9,040 nt of DNA from Dehalococcoidia bacterium (GTDB lineage: Bacteria > Chloroflexota > Dehalococcoidia > Dehalococcoidales > JAUVZE01), in the NCBI GenBank assembly GCA_030602665.1, contig JAUVZE010000034.1, positions 1 to 9,040 on the forward strand, given 5' to 3'. Position 1 is the first letter of the stretch, and every line of letters starts with the position of its first letter. The notes under the pieces are model-generated. The model was not told where the DNA came from and made no database searches. It was given only the letters and a program-made list of their open reading frames with translations. Of this stretch, positions 6,595 through 9,040 are shown piece by piece. The translations under genes were made by a program, and so were the position numbers.

Positions 6595-7380
6595 CTACCT
6601 TTGGTGTTGCCGTAATCTCTGAAGAAGGTCAGAACTCAAATTACCGGGGATAGCCGGTGCCGACCTATTAAACAAGTCAGCATGTAATGGGGTGACGGAG
6701 ATATAACCCTGCCCTATCGCCCATACATCGGTTTGGTTATCAGTAGATTTATCTGCCCTGTGCCGCACCAGCCAATAGTATTTCCCTTTCCCGTCATTTC
6801 CTTCCCTAGCAGTATCAATATGAGTTTGGCTAGCCAAACGAGTAATCTTGACTCCCCTGATTTCAGCTAGTGGTAGGTCAGGCACGTTCACATTGAGAAA
6901 AGCATTGTTCGGCACAACACTGGAGTCAAGCCACTTAACTAGCAGTGCTGCTAACCCGGCGGCAGTATCCAAGTAGTGACTACCCGCCGCCTCTATTGAG
7001 ATAGCCAGAGCGTGAAGACCACGAAAGTAACCCTGGAGGGCAGCGGCCACCGTCCCCGAGATAAAGACATCATCACCCAGGTTTGCCCCCTGATTTATGC
7101 CAGAAACGACCATGCCTATCTTGTCCTCAACCAGTGTGCTTAAGGCTAGGATAACACAATCACTAGGGGTGCCCTCGACAGAATAAGTATCCACTTCGGG
7201 TACCACCGGTCTTACTCGGCGTACTCTTAACGGTTGATGGAGGGTTACAGCCGTACCTATGGCACTCTGCTCCCTATCTGGGGCAACCACTACTACATGG
7301 GCGATTTTCTTCAGCTCTTTAACCAACGCTTGCAATCCGTCGGTAAACACACCGTCGTCATTAGTCACTAGTATTTTCAC
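6595..7380 (-). CDS. surE: 5'/3'-nucleotidase SurE
   Basis: SurE is a metal-dependent phosphatase that removes phosphate from nucleoside monophosphates (and in some species short polyphosphate), linked to stationary-phase survival. The protein has 261 residues from GTG 7380. The N-terminal Rossmann-like domain carries the family signatures: KILVTNDDG with metal-binding Asp8/Asp9, APDREQSA with Ser39, EGTPSDCV, and SGINQGANLGDDV with Asn96, followed by SGTVAAA. The C-terminal part (about 170-261) holds the swapped dimerisation region, including GQGYISVTPLHADL, which is typical. The GTG at 7380 is preferred because AAGGGG (7387-7392) lies 6 nt upstream and the family begins MKILVTNDDG; a longer frame from GTG 7416 adds 12 residues without a clear site. 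It is the first gene of the surE-sufC-sufB unit. Why SurE is joined to Fe-S assembly is not evident. Confidence 0.95.
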   Translation of the reverse strand: MKILVTNDDGVFTDGLQALVKELKKIAHVVVVAPDREQSAIGTAVTLHQPLRVRRVRPVVPEVDTYSVEGTPSDCVILALSTLVEDKIGMVVSGINQGANLGDDVFISGTVAAALQGYFRGLHALAISIEAAGSHYLDTAAGLAALLVKWLDSSVVPNNAFLNVNVPDLPLAEIRGVKITRLASQTHIDTAREGNDGKGKYYWLVRHRADKSTDNQTDVWAIGQGYISVTPLHADLFNRSAPAIPGNLSSDLLQRLRQHQR

Positions 7381-7408
7381 GTACAGCCCCTTGGTTTTCG
7401 TCTTACAG

Positions 7409-7436
7409 TTTATCACGGTGGAGATAATGACGGCAA
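7409..7436 (-). promoter_or_regulatory. Weak candidate promoter for surE-sufC-sufB
   Basis: On the minus strand TTGCCG (7436-7431) and GATAAA (7414-7409) are separated by 16 nt and would give a leader of about 20 nt before the GTG at 7380. Each hexamer matches the consensus at only four positions. If real, it excludes the upstream GTG at 7416 as a start. Confidence 0.2.
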
Positions 7437-7465
7437 ATTGTTGGCAGTCGGTTATTGTATCAACC

Positions 7466-7596
7466 CACCCCCTTTATCCCCCTCCCTTATGAAGGGAAGG
7501 GGAATTGGTTATGTAAGAGAGGCTTCACCTCTCTTTAACTCTCCTTGGAAACATTAGGGAGCATAGGTTTTGAAGGGGTTTCACCCCCTCAAACTA
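7466..7596 (+). repeat. Multi-hairpin intergenic repeat, copy 3 (complete, plus orientation)
   Basis: Three hairpins occur in the same order as in copy 1 but on the opposite strand. H1 has arms 7478-7488 and 7492-7502, one C-A mismatch and a 3-nt loop. H2 has 8-bp arms AAGAGAGG at 7515-7522 and 7528-7535 with loop CTTCA. H3 has arms 7569-7578 and 7584-7593, one mismatch and a 5-nt loop. The segment 7468-7487 is identical to the minus strand of 1652-1671; AGGGGAATTGG and TAAGAGAGGCTT also recur in order. It occupies the middle of the divergent surE/hdrC gap. Together with flanking sites it accounts for most of the 360-nt gene-free stretch 7381-7740. Confidence 0.8.
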
Positions 7597-7606
7597 CCTT
7601 AAGACT

Positions 7607-7650
7607 TCTGACAGGCTCTAACCCCTGTCAGAGAGGAGGTTGGCTAGCCA
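7607..7650. promoter_or_regulatory. Hairpin and 10-bp palindrome upstream of hdrC
   Basis: A 9-bp stem (TCTGACAGG at 7607-7615 with CCTGTCAGA at 7624-7632, 8-nt loop) is followed by GAGGAGG at 7633-7639 and the perfect palindrome TGGCTAGCCA at 7641-7650. These lie about 90-130 nt before hdrC and outside the repeat element. The palindrome could be an operator half-pair and the hairpin a leader structure, but no known regulator site was recognised and no convincing promoter pairs with them. Confidence 0.35.
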
Positions 7651-7740
7651 GGCTACCCTCACTGCCCGACACTGTAATCACCCTCCAGCGATGGTCCTGA
7701 GTTGCTCGGAAAGCAGGTATATGATAGCATGTGAGTTGGT

Positions 7741-8304
7741 ATGAAGAGCCTTGTAGAAGAGGTAGCAGCTACCCCCGGTGGCGAGAATATTCGTGCCTGT
7801 ATCCAGTGTGGTGTGTGTACCGGCACCTGTCCCATGGCTGGTGAGATGGAGTATCCGCCACGAAAGATTATTGCTCTGATTCGAGCCGGGATGCGAGATG
7901 AAGTTTTGTCCAGTAGCTCTATGTGGTATTGCCTCTCCTGTTATATGTGCACCGTGCGCTGCCCGCGGGGAGTTAAGCCGACCGAGCTGGCTCATGCCCT
8001 AGAGTCCCTGGCAACTGAGCATAGGTTTAAGATTAAGCGGACTCGTACCCCGGCTATGTATCGCAGTTTTGTTAACTCTATCAGGGGCAATGGGCGAGTT
8101 CATGAGTTTGGTATGATGGTCAGGTATTACCTGTCAATTATGCCTGACTTGCTAGCTAACCCGCTGGCGACAATCAAGATGCTCCCTCTAGGTTTGAAGC
8201 TATTGTTACACAAACGCATGCCATTATTGCCTAAGAAGGTTGAAGGTAAAGAGGACTTATCCAAGATTATCCAAAAATTTAGAGAAGTTAGAGGTGCTCA
8301 GTGA
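7741..8304 (+). CDS. hdrC: Heterodisulfide reductase subunit C-like Fe-S protein
   Basis: This is an HdrC-type electron carrier: a 187-residue soluble protein with two [4Fe-4S] clusters that pass electrons to the HdrB partner. The two ferredoxin motifs are clear: Cys20-X2-Cys23-X2-Cys26-X3-Cys30-Pro (ACIQCGVCTGTCPM) and Cys64-X2-Cys67-X2-Cys70-X3-Cys74-Pro (CLSCYMCTVRCPRG). PRKIIALIRAGMRDEVL between them is the usual HdrC linker. The C-terminal half (about 85-187) is basic and helical. Length is standard. ATG 7741 is the only sensible start, as an in-frame TGA lies at 7732, but there is no good ribosome site. A poor promoter-like pair (TTGCTC 7702-7707, TAGCAT 7725-7730) would make the transcript nearly leaderless. 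Its stop overlaps the hdrB start by 4 nt. The physiological electron donor is not visible here. Confidence 0.93.
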   Translation: MKSLVEEVAATPGGENIRACIQCGVCTGTCPMAGEMEYPPRKIIALIRAGMRDEVLSSSSMWYCLSCYMCTVRCPRGVKPTELAHALESLATEHRFKIKRTRTPAMYRSFVNSIRGNGRVHEFGMMVRYYLSIMPDLLANPLATIKMLPLGLKLLLHKRMPLLPKKVEGKEDLSKIIQKFREVRGAQ

Positions 8305-9040
8305 GATATTACACCTACTACCCTGGTTGTTCAGCGGAGGCTACGGCAGTAGGTCTTGGCCTTTCGGTTGAGGCTATAACCAAACCACTGGATATGGAGC
8401 TAATTGAGCTTGAGGGCTGGACTTGCTGTGGCTCGACTCCATATGGCTCATTAGATGAGCTAGAGTCTATTGTTGTCGCCGCTCGCAATCTAGCCCTAGC
8501 TGAGAAAACCGGGCTAGACCTGGTAACACCATGCAGTTCTTGCTTTATCACCCTATATCAAGCAGATATAAAACTAAAAGACCACCCGCAGCTCATGGCA
8601 CAGATAAACGAGGCTTTGGCTGTTGCCAATCTAGAATATCACGGAAGTGTCCGGGTAAGACATTTGACCGAGGTATTGGTCAACGATATTACCCCTGAGG
8701 TTATCACCACCAAGGTTAAACGACCACTTAACGGGCTTAAGGTGGCTCCCTACTATGGCTGCCAGCTGGTTCGTCCTGATTACGGCTTTGATGACCCCGA
8801 GTTTCCCCAGTCTCTTGACCGCTTGGTGGAGTGCCTGGGGGCTAAGGCAGTTCCTTTTCCCTTAAAGAACCGTTGCTGTGGGGGGTCTCTGATTATCTCC
8901 GAAGAGGACCTGGCTTTAGGTTTGATTCGTAAATTGCTGGATAACGCTGTGGAGAATGGCGCTCAGTGTATAGTGACCCCCTGCCCACTGTGCCAGACAA
9001 ACCTGGATGCCTATCAGAGTCGGGTTAATAGCAAGTTCAA
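8301..9040 (+). CDS. hdrB: Heterodisulfide reductase subunit B-like protein, 3'-truncated by the window
   Basis: HdrB-type subunits carry two non-cubane [4Fe-4S] clusters and reduce disulfides (CoM-S-S-CoB in methanogens; the bacterial substrate is generally unknown). The frame starts at GTG 8301, overlapping the hdrC stop in GTGA, with AGAGG at 8290-8294 6 nt upstream, and is still open at the last base (246 codons). Both CCG cysteine domains are complete: Cys10-X31-Cys42-Cys43-X34-Cys78-X2-Cys81 and Cys154-X37-Cys192-Cys193-X34-Cys228-X2-Cys231. Signatures MRYYTYYPGCS, WTCCGSTPYG, PYYGCQLVRP, NRCCGGS and TPCPLCQTNLD are all typical. Full-length HdrB is about 290-300 residues, so about 50 are missing. 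The intact cysteine sets suggest a functional enzyme. hdrA or another flavoprotein partner may follow downstream. Confidence 0.94.
   Translation, partial: MRYYTYYPGCSAEATAVGLGLSVEAITKPLDMELIELEGWTCCGSTPYGSLDELESIVVAARNLALAEKTGLDLVTPCSSCFITLYQADIKLKDHPQLMAQINEALAVANLEYHGSVRVRHLTEVLVNDITPEVITTKVKRPLNGLKVAPYYGCQLVRPDYGFDDPEFPQSLDRLVECLGAKAVPFPLKNRCCGGSLIISEEDLALGLIRKLLDNAVENGAQCIVTPCPLCQTNLDAYQSRVNSKF

Noticed and set aside
7678..7995. A 105-codon open frame on the minus strand
   Set aside because: It runs antisense through the two ferredoxin motifs of hdrC; its composition is a by-product of that coding sequence.
8318..8551. A 77-codon open frame on the minus strand
   Set aside because: It is antisense to the first CCG domain of hdrB, which has all expected cysteines in the plus frame.

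Overview
The window looks like bacterial chromosome from an anaerobe-type lineage. The combination of a minimal SufCB pair, paired acyl-CoA dehydrogenases, a separate RAM-domain gene, HdrC/HdrB and a plsC-ispH overlap would fit an uncultured Chloroflexota (Dehalococcoidia-like) genome. This placement is inferred from gene content only and is not firm. There is no sign of phage, transposase, CRISPR array, rRNA or tRNA. Starts are a mix of ATG, GTG and TTG, and most genes have clear Shine-Dalgarno sites. In five cases these sites favour a start inside the longest open frame.

Layout. (1) Positions 2-1424, plus strand: the 3' part of plsC (its start lies outside the window) overlaps ispH by 11 nt. 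(2) Positions 1425-1716 are a gene-free convergent gap packed with hairpins, including two copies of a multi-hairpin repeat. (3) Positions 1717-4372, minus strand, are a three-gene unit read as RAM/AsnC-like domain, acyl-CoA dehydrogenase with a candidate catalytic Glu, then acyl-CoA dehydrogenase lacking a recognisable one. A candidate promoter and a short tandem repeat lie upstream. (4) Positions 4592-7380, minus strand, are surE-sufC-sufB, tightly packed. (5) Positions 7381-7740 are a divergent gap with a third copy of the multi-hairpin repeat in opposite orientation, plus a further hairpin and a palindrome. (6) Positions 7741-9040, plus strand, are hdrC-hdrB with a 4-nt stop/start overlap; hdrB runs off the end.

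How the genes work together. plsC and ispH serve phospholipid and isoprenoid precursor synthesis. IspH, HdrC and HdrB are Fe-S proteins, and SufCB would build such clusters. The two dehydrogenases probably form one mixed acyl-CoA dehydrogenase complex, possibly under the small RAM protein. HdrC-HdrB are electron-transfer/disulfide-reductase-type subunits whose partner (an HdrA, an ETF link or other) is not in the window.

The most unusual feature is the repeat family. Three copies in two intergenic gaps keep the order of their hairpins while stem and loop sequences vary. One copy supplies the stop codon of ispH.
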